A stretch of 64,000 nt of DNA, from assembly GCA_017480325.1 (NCBI GenBank), contig JAFVAY010000002.1, positions 1-64,000 of the forward strand. Reading direction: 5' to 3'. Made by a program: the position numbers and the translations under genes. The notes below the pieces were generated by a model. That model had not been told where the DNA came from and did no database searches. It saw nothing but the letters and a program-made list of their open reading frames with translations. Position 1 is the stretch's first letter. Each line of letters starts with the position of its first letter. Source of the stretch: Clostridiales bacterium. Its GTDB lineage: Bacteria; Bacillota; Clostridia; Saccharofermentanales; Saccharofermentanaceae. Shown here in pieces: positions 1-7,858 of the stretch.

Positions 1-20
1 GGTACAAACTCTCAACCATA

Positions 21-134
21 CCGGTGGTTATTACCGCGAGGCCACACCTGTTCCCTTTCCGAACACAGAAGTTAAGCTCGCGTGTGCCGACAATACTTGG
101 CTGGCGACGGCCCGGGAAGATAGGTTGCTGCCGG
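21..134 (+). rRNA. rrf: 5S ribosomal RNA
   Basis: The 5' end (CCGGTGG) pairs with the 3' end (TTGCTGCCGG) to make the closing helix, and the conserved internal segment around CCGAACACAGAAGTTAAGC (about 57-76) is typical of bacterial 5S. Length of about 114 nt is normal. It is followed 7 nt later by tRNA-Asn, so this is the distal end of an rRNA operon whose 16S and 23S lie to the left of the window. Ends are placed from the helix and may be off by a few bases. Confidence 0.93.
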
Positions 135-141
135 TTTATAT

Positions 142-217
142 TCCTCAATAGCTCAGTCGGTAGAGCGTTCGGCTGTTAACCGAAATGTCACAGGTTCGAG
201 TCCTGTTTGAGGAGCCA
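142..217 (+). tRNA. tRNA-Asn (anticodon GTT)
   Basis: Full cloverleaf: the acceptor stem TCCTCAA (142-148) pairs with TTGAGGA (207-213), the discriminator is G214, and CCA is encoded at 215-217. The anticodon arm TTCGG/CCGAA encloses the loop CTGTTAA with anticodon GTT at 175-177. The T-arm contains GGTTCGAGTCC. It is cotranscribed with the 5S gene. Confidence 0.97.
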
Positions 218-221
218 ATAG

Positions 222-251
222 CCACCTTCATTACGAGGGTGGTTTTTGTTT
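222..251 (+). terminator. Intrinsic terminator of the rRNA/tRNA operon
   Basis: CCACCTTC (222-229) pairs with GAGGGTGG (235-242) over a 5-nt loop and is followed at once by TTTTTGTTTT. It ends the 5S-tRNA-Asn transcript. Confidence 0.9.
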
Positions 252-259
252 TCTATAGA

Positions 260-288
260 TTGAAATGTAATATCGTCCAACATATAAT
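260..288 (+). promoter_or_regulatory. Sigma-A promoter for the acyltransferase/CapA/SGNH gene
   Basis: -35 TTGAAA (260-265), a 17-nt spacer, and a consensus -10 TATAAT (283-288). Transcription should start near 295. This supports translation from the ATG at 314 rather than from codons inside the tRNA. Confidence 0.8.
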
Positions 289-313
289 TGAACAAAAAAG
301 AAAGACTTTCTCA

Positions 314-3190
314 ATGAGCTCGAACAGAAGTAATTACTGGGATAATATAAAAGGAATACTAATTTTCCTGGTTGTGTTCGCTCATTTCCTTTTGAATTAT
401 ACGGGCAATTATACTATAGACCTCATTGTCGGCATTATTTATACCTTTCATATGCCGGCGTTTGTGTTCGTTTCAGGATATTTTACTAAACCTAAGCCTC
501 ATATCAGAAAGCTTGTATATGCGTTCATTATTTTTCAATCTGCATTCATAATTTATGAATTCATCCATAGCAATACCGTAAGCATCCTTTCTCCTTATTA
601 TGTTTGTTGGTATTTACTGGCTTTGATTGTATGGCGGCTCTTGGCAAAATATCTTCCTAAGAAGATATATCTGATACCTGTCTTGTTTATACTCTCGATC
701 CTTACGGGATTTGTATCGGGTATTCAGAATATATTAGGACTTACAAGGATATTATCCTTCCTGGTGTTTTTCGCTGCGGGGTATTTGCTCAGTGAAGACA
801 ATATTAAATTGATAAAAGAGAAGATCAGTCCCTTTTATGGGTTGTTAGTATTATTTACAGCAGGTGTCTGTTCTTTTACTGCTAAGGAATTCTTCAATTA
901 TTCCATATCCGACTATACGATGATGGAATATTCCACTCCCCGAATGGTGATAGGAAGAGCGGTTCTTTTGTTATTAGCATTTATGTTTATCATAGCCTTA
1001 ATTACAGTTGTTCCGGATAAAGGAGGGATTCTATCCAAGATTGGCAAGAATTCCATGTCTATATTCCTTCTTCATAGGTTTATTACTTTCATTTATTACG
1101 AGCTTGTCGGTGAGGGTTCGGATCTTCTTATCATAAGCAGTTCATTGTTGCTCACGGTGTTGACGGTTTTGGTTCTTGGATCAGATAAGATATCAGGATT
1201 GCTGGAATCGTTATTATCAGGTAACAGTAAGGATGTTGACTTGGTTCGCAGGATAATAGGTATTACATTGGCATCAGGAGCGATAGTGGTTTTCCTGACT
1301 TATTCTATAACAAATCTTGTACCGATCAGCTATGAAGAAGATGGTAATGAGACAACAGATGATACTTTACCTGTTTATCGTCTGATCACAGCTTCTCAAG
1401 AAGACAGCTTTGATAATGCTATCAGGATCGTTTTCTCCGGAGATCTGATCCTTCTAGAGGATCAGGTAAGACTGGCATATGATTTGAATTCTGATTCCTA
1501 CGATTTCTCACCGTTGTTCGAGTACACTAGAGATGAGATAGGATCAGCGGATCTTGCAATAGGAGTATATGAAGGACCTTCCGGTGGGGAAGACATCGGA
1601 TACAGTTCAGGTAATTTTGACGACGGAAAAGGCTTAACTCTTAACTTTCCTGATGAGTTTGCGGCTGCTGTTGCCGACGCCGGATTTGATCTGGTGACCA
1701 CAGCGAATAATCACATTTTGGATAAAGGACTTGAAGCTGCGTTAAGAACCAATGAGGTCTTGGATACAGCCGGTCTAATGCACATCGGAACCTATTCCGG
1801 AGGAGAAGATAAAAACGAATCTAGAGTTCAGATAATAGAAGTAAAAGGACTTAAAGTAGCGGTTCTTGCTTATACATACGGGAGTAATTTCCATACCGAT
1901 GAAGAATTCTTTGACGGTGAGTATTCTACATTGACATCAGTTATTGTATCAGCTGACAGTCCGTATTACGACAGAGCATTACAGCAGGTTGAGGATGATT
2001 TTGAATATTGTCATAGTCTTGAACCGGATTTAATCATCGTTCTGCCTCATATGGGGACTCAGTTTGCCGATGATCCTGATGAATTTCAGATGATGTGGAG
2101 GGATACCTTCATAGAACTAGGCGCAGATGTGGTGCTAGGAGATCATTCCCATTCCGTACAGCCTGTCTGTATGGAAGAGGTCGAAGAAAGAATGACATTC
2201 ACCGCTTATTGCCCCGGCAACTATACTAATATATTCAGAGGATTTAATGGGGATGCTTCTGCTCTGATCGAGGTTTTCATTGATCCTGATTCTCATAGCG
2301 TGATCGGCGGCGGGATCATTCCCATGTGGACTACAGCTCATCTTAATGGTAATTACAGACCGATCCCTATATGGGATATAGTCAACGATGAAGAATTAGC
2401 CGGAAGGTTTACTGTAGATGACTTTAACAGAGTTGTGGAGGTTCACGAGCATATTACAAATATTATGCTTGGAACTCCGATTAGTGTAGACCTTATCGAG
2501 CCTGATTATCTTCTCGATGAGAACGGTTTTATCAGACGACGCTGTGATCAGTTGGACACAGTTGGAGAAATGGAACAGTCAGCTTTTTTGACTTCGTTTG
2601 CAGCGGCGGAGTCTGTATGCTTTGTGGGGGACAGCATTACCTGCGGAACCAAGAACGGAGGAGTTCCGTGGTATGAGCCGATCAGTGGGCTTTCTTCCGG
2701 TAGTATATATAATTTATCTTACGGGGGATGGACCACCCTGGATATTATTAATCATATTGAAGAACTGCCCGAGGCTCAGATGTATGTTATTGCTATCGGA
2801 ACAAATGATCTGCGTTATGACAATGATCAAATCGGAGCCACCGTCCCGGAGGATTATATTAGCAATATTACGATTATCAGAGATCGTATAAGGCAAATTT
2901 CTCCTGATAGCTCGATATGGTTTATTGCGCCTTGGATATCTTATGACGGTGATCAGGTGAGTCCCTTGTCCATTGATGAGATAAATAACAGACGAGACGA
3001 TTTTTCTGAAGCTCTTAGAATGTTTTGTGAAGAGTCCGGAGATTATTATATTGATCCCAATACCTATATTGATGAAGTAATATCCCGTCACACCCAGTCG
3101 GAATACCTTCTTGATTGGATTCACCCTAATGTATCTAACGGAGTCGAGCTCTATTCTGAGGCAGTAGTAATGTCCTCGAATTACACTTAA
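314..3190 (+). CDS. Three-domain envelope protein: acyltransferase-3 / CapA phosphoesterase-like / SGNH hydrolase
   Basis: A 958-aa protein with three recognisable parts. Residues about 1-340 are a multi-pass membrane acyltransferase-3 domain (DNIKGILIFLVVFAHF near the N-terminus, then FHMPAFVFVSGYF), the fold that O-acetylates polysaccharides. Residues about 370-690 are a CapA/PgsA-like metallophosphoesterase domain (FSGDLIL, TTANNHILDKG, LPHMGTQF, GDHSHSVQP). Residues about 766-958 are an SGNH/GDSL hydrolase (VGDSITCG, GTND near 828, DWIHP near 934), so the Ser and the Asp/His pair are present. The open frame extends upstream into the tRNA, but the promoter at 260-288 sets the ATG at 314; the Shine-Dalgarno site is weak. 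Codons are richer in GAA and A/T than in neighbouring genes, hinting at transfer. A role in modifying a capsule or cell-wall polymer is inferred. Confidence 0.88.
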   Translation: MSSNRSNYWDNIKGILIFLVVFAHFLLNYTGNYTIDLIVGIIYTFHMPAFVFVSGYFTKPKPHIRKLVYAFIIFQSAFIIYEFIHSNTVSILSPYYVCWYLLALIVWRLLAKYLPKKIYLIPVLFILSILTGFVSGIQNILGLTRILSFLVFFAAGYLLSEDNIKLIKEKISPFYGLLVLFTAGVCSFTAKEFFNYSISDYTMMEYSTPRMVIGRAVLLLLAFMFIIALITVVPDKGGILSKIGKNSMSIFLLHRFITFIYYELVGEGSDLLIISSSLLLTVLTVLVLGSDKISGLLESLLSGNSKDVDLVRRIIGITLASGAIVVFLTYSITNLVPISYEEDGNETTDDTLPVYRLITASQEDSFDNAIRIVFSGDLILLEDQVRLAYDLNSDSYDFSPLFEYTRDEIGSADLAIGVYEGPSGGEDIGYSSGNFDDGKGLTLNFPDEFAAAVADAGFDLVTTANNHILDKGLEAALRTNEVLDTAGLMHIGTYSGGEDKNESRVQIIEVKGLKVAVLAYTYGSNFHTDEEFFDGEYSTLTSVIVSADSPYYDRALQQVEDDFEYCHSLEPDLIIVLPHMGTQFADDPDEFQMMWRDTFIELGADVVLGDHSHSVQPVCMEEVEERMTFTAYCPGNYTNIFRGFNGDASALIEVFIDPDSHSVIGGGIIPMWTTAHLNGNYRPIPIWDIVNDEELAGRFTVDDFNRVVEVHEHITNIMLGTPISVDLIEPDYLLDENGFIRRRCDQLDTVGEMEQSAFLTSFAAAESVCFVGDSITCGTKNGGVPWYEPISGLSSGSIYNLSYGGWTTLDIINHIEELPEAQMYVIAIGTNDLRYDNDQIGATVPEDYISNITIIRDRIRQISPDSSIWFIAPWISYDGDQVSPLSIDEINNRRDDFSEALRMFCEESGDYYIDPNTYIDEVISRHTQSEYLLDWIHPNVSNGVELYSEAVVMSSNYT

Positions 3191-3278
3191 ATCTGACAAA
3201 ATTCACACTATCTTTTTATATTTCCATAGCTCCTCTTGTTATTATCTTGTTAGACAAGAAATCTCACGGAGGTTCTGT

Positions 3279-6200
3279 ATGCTGGACGAATACAAAAGAT
3301 TCATTATCGACGATTACTCAAGAAAACCCGTATTTGCAAGCTTTCTGCCGGGGCTTTCCGGCAAGAAGGGCATTCCGATCTGGTCCTTCTACTGTAACCG
3401 CGGACAGGGGATAACCTCCTTCGGAACGCAGAACAAGGATAACTCCATCATGGAGTTTTATCCTGCTCACGCGGCATATCAGCTTGTAAGAACTCACGGA
3501 TTCAGGACCTTCATTAAGCAAAACGGTAAGGTGCGAGAAGCTTTTTCCGATGACGGCGCACGCACCAGAATGTACATAGGCTTTAACACATTCTCCTTGG
3601 AGGACGAGAAGGACGGTATCCTGACAGAGGTCTCATACTGTACCCTGCCTTCAGAGACTACGGGGGCTCTCGTGAGGATAGTTCGCGTCACGAATAAGAA
3701 CGCCGGGAAGGTTGATCTTTCTGTACTCGACGGAATGCCTGCACTTAATCCCTTCGGTGTATCCATGCAGGATCAGAAGGAGCTGGGGCAGACCGTAACC
3801 GCCTGGATGCAGGTGGAGGACCATGACAGCAGGCTTCCCTACTATCGCGTAAGAGCTAGCATCGTTGACTCCATAGATGTTCAGGAGATAACTAAAGGCA
3901 ACTTTGCCTTTGCCTTCGACGACGGTAACGATCTGCTTAATGTCTTCGTCGATCCTGAGGCTGTCTTCGATTATGATCTGTCATTTATCGATCCCGTTGC
4001 CTTCAAGGACGGAAGCTTCAGGAGCAAGCCTCAGAACACGAGCAATAATGTGCCCTGCGCCTTCTTCGAACAGGAGAGGGAGCTTGAAGCGGGGGAGAGT
4101 ATGGTCTTCTACGAGGTTTATGGCAACAGTAACGGCAAGAAAAGGCTTTACGATCTTGCCGAGAGGATTAAGACTGAGGGCGCCAAGGAGTATTTCGCGC
4201 GAAAATGGGACGAGGCCTCCGGCATGGCAGATGAGATCATCTCCGTCATCGATACCAAGACGGGAGACACTACCTTCGATGCTTACTGCGAGCTCACATA
4301 TCTGGATAACTGCCTTCGTGGCGGCTTCCCGGTAAATATCGGCAACAAGGTTTTCTACATGTATTCCAGAAAGCACGGTGATATCGAGCGCGACTATAAT
4401 TATTTCACCATTGCACCGGAATTCTTTACCCAGGGTAACGCCAGCTTCCGCGACATTTGTCAGAACAGAAGATGCGACATAATGTTTACTCCCTATACAG
4501 GGCAGATGAATGTTAAGACCTTCCTGAGCCTTATTCAGAGCGACGGCTTCAATCCTCTTAAGATATCGGAGGCACGCTATGAGATGGACGAGCAGAACGC
4601 GGAGAAATATGCGCCTGAGCTTAAGGAGACGCTGACGAATCCGTTTACACCCGGATCTCTCGCGGATAAGCTAATCGATCTCGGACGTGAGAATGAGATC
4701 GATGAAGTGGTATCGCAGGCACTCACGGATTCCGAGTCTATGATCAATGCGGAATTCGGTGAAGGCTACTGGACCGATCACTGGATATATACTCTGGATC
4801 TGGTTGAGGCGTACCTTCGTGTCTATCCCGATAAGAAGGAGGCTTTGCTGTGGGGTGAGAGGGACTGCACGTACTTTGATACGAAGTGCTTCGTGAATCC
4901 CCGTCGTTTAAGATATGAGGAGACATCTAAGGGTCTTCGTCAGTATCATCCTATCAGGGAGCTGCCCTCTAAGAAGAACAAGGGCAAGCTGATGACGGAT
5001 CCGGAGGGTAATGTTATCAAGGCAACTGCAGGAGAGAAGCTTTTGCTTCTTTGTGCAATCAAGTTCATGACCCTTGACTCTTATGGTATGGGAGTTGAGA
5101 TGGAGGGCGGAAGACCGGGCTGGTATGATGCCTTGAACGGTCTGCCCGGACTGTTCGGTTCATCGATCAATGAGTCGATGGAGCTTGTAAGATATCTGGA
5201 GTTTATGATCGAGTCTATGCCTTCTGACGGCAAGATGATCCTTTCATCGGAGGTCGCGGGACTTTATAAGTCTATCGCGGCCCTCGGTATTAACGGTTGG
5301 CAGGACATGGAGTCCTGGAATGCTCTTAACGATATTAAGGAAGCCTACAGAGAAGCGACAATCGACGGATTCTCGGGAAAGACAGAGATAATGGAGGCTT
5401 CCTATGTGAAGGAGCTTCTTTCCAATATGCGTCAGACCGCTAAGAGAGGGATTGCCAGAGCCAGAGCTCTCGGTAACGGAAAGATGCCGGCGTATTTTGC
5501 TTTCGATGCCGTCGATTACAGCAGGGATGAGGCAGGGATAACGGTTAATTCTTTCAGACCGGTTATTGTTCCCAGATTCCTTGAGTCCTATGTTCACAAT
5601 CTGAGATTAAAGCATTCCGATGCGAAGAAGAAGGAGCTATATAACGAGGTAAGAGACGGGCTTTACGACAGTAAGCTTAAGATGTATAAGGTCAACGAAT
5701 CCCTGGATGGCGCATCCTTCGAGCTTGGAAGATGCAAGGCCTTTACTCCGGGATGGCTTGAGAATGAATCGATCTGGCTTCATATGGAGTATAAGTATCT
5801 GTTGGAGCTTATTAAGAACGGACTTTATAAGGAGTTTATAGAGGATTTCCACACCTGTGCCGTGCCGTTCCTCGATCCTGATGTCTATGGCAGGTCCGTA
5901 CTTGAGAATTCATCCTTTATCGCATCCTCCGTGAATCCCAACCCGAAGATACACGGCAGAGGCTTTGTGGCGCGTCTCTCGGGATCCACTGCAGAGTTTA
6001 TCGATATGTATGAGATCATGATGTTCGGAAAGAGTCTGTTCTCTTATTCCGAGAGCGAGGGGCTCATCTTCGCGCCCAAGCCTCTGATCCCTTCTTATCT
6101 TGTAGGCGAGAGCCTTACTGTCGGTACCAAGCTTCTCGGCACAACGGAGGTTATCTATAAACTTCCGTCTGCCAAGGACTATATCCCCGGAGAGTATTCG

Positions 6201-6314
6201 GTCACGGGTATCAAGATTGACGGCAGGCTTTTCGCAGGGTCGTATGTGGGAGGAGACGAGGCTGAGGCTATCAGGTCCGGAATCGCGAAGAAGATAGAGA
6301 TAACCCTCGGCTAG
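3279..6314 (+). CDS. Large inverting beta-glucan phosphorylase-like enzyme (GH94/GH149/GH161 type)
   Basis: A 1011-aa protein of the cellobiose/cellodextrin phosphorylase superfamily: a beta-sandwich N-terminal region followed by an (alpha/alpha)6 catalytic domain. The N-terminus carries FASFLPGLSGKKGIPIW, NRGQGITSFG and GFRTFIK, typical of the long cytosolic phosphorylases commonly annotated as cellobiose phosphorylase. GYWTDHWIYTLDLVE (about residue 495) and MEGGRPGWYDALNGLPGLFG lie in the catalytic half; the Asp of YWTDHW is a candidate general acid (inference). There is no signal peptide, so it would phosphorolyse imported oligosaccharides to sugar 1-phosphate. The start has a strong site (CACGGAGG). 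Exact linkage specificity cannot be assigned by eye. Confidence 0.82.
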   Translation: MLDEYKRFIIDDYSRKPVFASFLPGLSGKKGIPIWSFYCNRGQGITSFGTQNKDNSIMEFYPAHAAYQLVRTHGFRTFIKQNGKVREAFSDDGARTRMYIGFNTFSLEDEKDGILTEVSYCTLPSETTGALVRIVRVTNKNAGKVDLSVLDGMPALNPFGVSMQDQKELGQTVTAWMQVEDHDSRLPYYRVRASIVDSIDVQEITKGNFAFAFDDGNDLLNVFVDPEAVFDYDLSFIDPVAFKDGSFRSKPQNTSNNVPCAFFEQERELEAGESMVFYEVYGNSNGKKRLYDLAERIKTEGAKEYFARKWDEASGMADEIISVIDTKTGDTTFDAYCELTYLDNCLRGGFPVNIGNKVFYMYSRKHGDIERDYNYFTIAPEFFTQGNASFRDICQNRRCDIMFTPYTGQMNVKTFLSLIQSDGFNPLKISEARYEMDEQNAEKYAPELKETLTNPFTPGSLADKLIDLGRENEIDEVVSQALTDSESMINAEFGEGYWTDHWIYTLDLVEAYLRVYPDKKEALLWGERDCTYFDTKCFVNPRRLRYEETSKGLRQYHPIRELPSKKNKGKLMTDPEGNVIKATAGEKLLLLCAIKFMTLDSYGMGVEMEGGRPGWYDALNGLPGLFGSSINESMELVRYLEFMIESMPSDGKMILSSEVAGLYKSIAALGINGWQDMESWNALNDIKEAYREATIDGFSGKTEIMEASYVKELLSNMRQTAKRGIARARALGNGKMPAYFAFDAVDYSRDEAGITVNSFRPVIVPRFLESYVHNLRLKHSDAKKKELYNEVRDGLYDSKLKMYKVNESLDGASFELGRCKAFTPGWLENESIWLHMEYKYLLELIKNGLYKEFIEDFHTCAVPFLDPDVYGRSVLENSSFIASSVNPNPKIHGRGFVARLSGSTAEFIDMYEIMMFGKSLFSYSESEGLIFAPKPLIPSYLVGESLTVGTKLLGTTEVIYKLPSAKDYIPGEYSVTGIKIDGRLFAGSYVGGDEAEAIRSGIAKKIEITLG

Positions 6315-6355
6315 TAGTATTATTAAAGAAAAAATCTGCAAGGAGATATCAGCAT

Positions 6356-6691
6356 ATGATTATAGATTTTGGCACCATGATCGAAGAGGCAAAGCCTCAT
6401 TTCAAGGGCGGACTTAAAGAATACAACGTAAAGATGTTTACGGATGAGACCAATAAGATTATGAGAGGTCGTCTTGTGCCCGGGGCTTCGATAGGCTTCC
6501 ACACTCATGAGACCGATCAGGAGGTTATCTATATCCTGGAGGGCGAGGGGGCTCTTGTGGACGCCGAAGGCAACACCCTCGAGACCGTTCTCCCCGGACA
6601 GGCCACATACTGCCCCAAGGGCGAGAGCCACTCTCTCATGAACAAGAGCGAAAAGGATCTTATCTTCTTTGCAGTAGTAACAGCTTTGTGA
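6356..6691 (+). CDS. Small cupin-domain protein
   Basis: A 111-aa single-domain cupin. The first motif is HTHETDQEVIYILEGEG and the second PKGESHSLMN, giving the three His and one Glu expected for a metal site in the beta-barrel. AAGGAGAT precedes the ATG by 6 nt. It follows the phosphorylase by 41 nt and precedes a terminator, so the two are probably cotranscribed. Relatives include sugar isomerases and small-molecule-binding proteins; the substrate is unknown. Confidence 0.85.
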   Translation: MIIDFGTMIEEAKPHFKGGLKEYNVKMFTDETNKIMRGRLVPGASIGFHTHETDQEVIYILEGEGALVDAEGNTLETVLPGQATYCPKGESHSLMNKSEKDLIFFAVVTAL

Positions 6692-6717
6692 TATATTAAT
6701 TCACGATATTAAGCAAT

Positions 6718-6754
6718 GGGGCTTTTCTTTTACGGGAGAAATGCCCCCTTTTTT
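6718..6754 (+). terminator. Intrinsic terminator after the cupin gene
   Basis: GGGGC (6718-6722) pairs with GCCCC (6743-6747); inside this, TTTCT pairs with AGAAA across a single T/T mismatch. Six T residues follow (6749-6754). It separates the phosphorylase-cupin unit from carA. Confidence 0.85.
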
Positions 6755-6780
6755 AAGATAAGAATCGGGAGGACTTAGGG

Positions 6781-7854
6781 GTGACAAGCAAGAGATATCT
6801 GGTTCTTCAGAACGGAAAGATCTTCGAAGGAGAAGCCTTCGGAGCCGACGGGGAGACGATAGCCGAGATCGTCTTCACGACTTCCATGACAGCCTATCTG
6901 GAGACGTTAACGGATCCGAGCTATAAAGGGCAGGCTGTTGTTCAGACCTTTCCTCTCATAGGAAACTACGGCATTATCACACCCGATAAGGAAGGCGAGA
7001 GGCCTTCAGTATCGGGTTATATTGTAAGAACGGTATGCGATGATCCTTCCAACTTCAGATGTGAGGAGACCGTAGACCGTTACCTTAAGGACAACGGAAT
7101 CGTCGGGATAAAGGGAATAGACACCAGAGCATTAACAAGAGTCCTGAGAGAATTCGGAACCATGAATGGAATGATCTGCGATGATCCCTCACACGCAGAT
7201 ACGGATGCTGTCTCAAGCTACAGGATCAAGGACCCGGTCAAGGAGGTAAGCACTAAGGAGGAGCGGGTCTTCGAGCCGACAGGAGAGAGAAGGGCCGTGG
7301 TTGCCCTGATGGACTATGGCGTGAAATACAACATAATAAGAAGCCTTCAGGAAAGAGGCTGTGAAGTTCACCTGATGCCTGAGGATACTTCTGCGGCAAG
7401 AATAAGGGAGCTTAAGCCCGACGGGCTTTTCCTGTCTAACGGTCCCGGAGACCCTGAGGATAATACAGAGGCTATAAATGTGCTGACGAAGCTTCGTGAG
7501 GATAATTATCCTACGATGGGTATCTGTCTCGGGCATCAGCTCCTGGCCTTGTCTCACGGTTTTAAGACCGGCAAGCTCAAGTACGGACACCGAGGCGCTA
7601 ATCATCCGGTTCGTAACGAAGAGACCGGAAGGATATACATTAGCTCTCAGAACCACGGCTATGAGGTCTTAAGCGACAGCATAGATAATGAGATTGCAAA
7701 AGAGCTTTTCGTAAATGTTAATGACGGTACTAACGAAGGAATACGCTATCTTAAGGAGAACGCCTTCTCGGTTCAGTTTCATCCCGAGGCCTGTGGCGGT
7801 CCTCAGGATACGGCGTTCCTGTTCGACGAATTCATGAAGATGATGGGAAGGTAA
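6781..7854 (+). CDS. carA: Carbamoyl-phosphate synthase small (glutaminase) subunit
   Basis: A 357-aa class I glutamine amidotransferase subunit that supplies ammonia to CarB for carbamoyl phosphate, the precursor of pyrimidines and arginine. The N-terminal CPSase_sm_chain domain begins RYLVLQNGKIFEGEAFG. The GATase has the nucleophile region MGICLGHQLLALSHG (Cys in GICLG), SQNHGYEV, and the catalytic His/Glu in FSVQFHPEACGGP. It starts with GTG, with GGGAGG about 8 nt upstream. It is 4 nt from carB. No pyr genes or PyrR leader are visible nearby. Confidence 0.97.
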   Translation: MTSKRYLVLQNGKIFEGEAFGADGETIAEIVFTTSMTAYLETLTDPSYKGQAVVQTFPLIGNYGIITPDKEGERPSVSGYIVRTVCDDPSNFRCEETVDRYLKDNGIVGIKGIDTRALTRVLREFGTMNGMICDDPSHADTDAVSSYRIKDPVKEVSTKEERVFEPTGERRAVVALMDYGVKYNIIRSLQERGCEVHLMPEDTSAARIRELKPDGLFLSNGPGDPEDNTEAINVLTKLREDNYPTMGICLGHQLLALSHGFKTGKLKYGHRGANHPVRNEETGRIYISSQNHGYEVLSDSIDNEIAKELFVNVNDGTNEGIRYLKENAFSVQFHPEACGGPQDTAFLFDEFMKMMGR

Positions 7855-7858
7855 GATT

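Noticed and set aside
185..313. N-terminal extension of the acyltransferase/CapA/SGNH gene back into the tRNA
   Set aside because: It begins inside tRNA-Asn and reads through the operon terminator; the promoter at 260-288 and the ATG at 314 give a better start.
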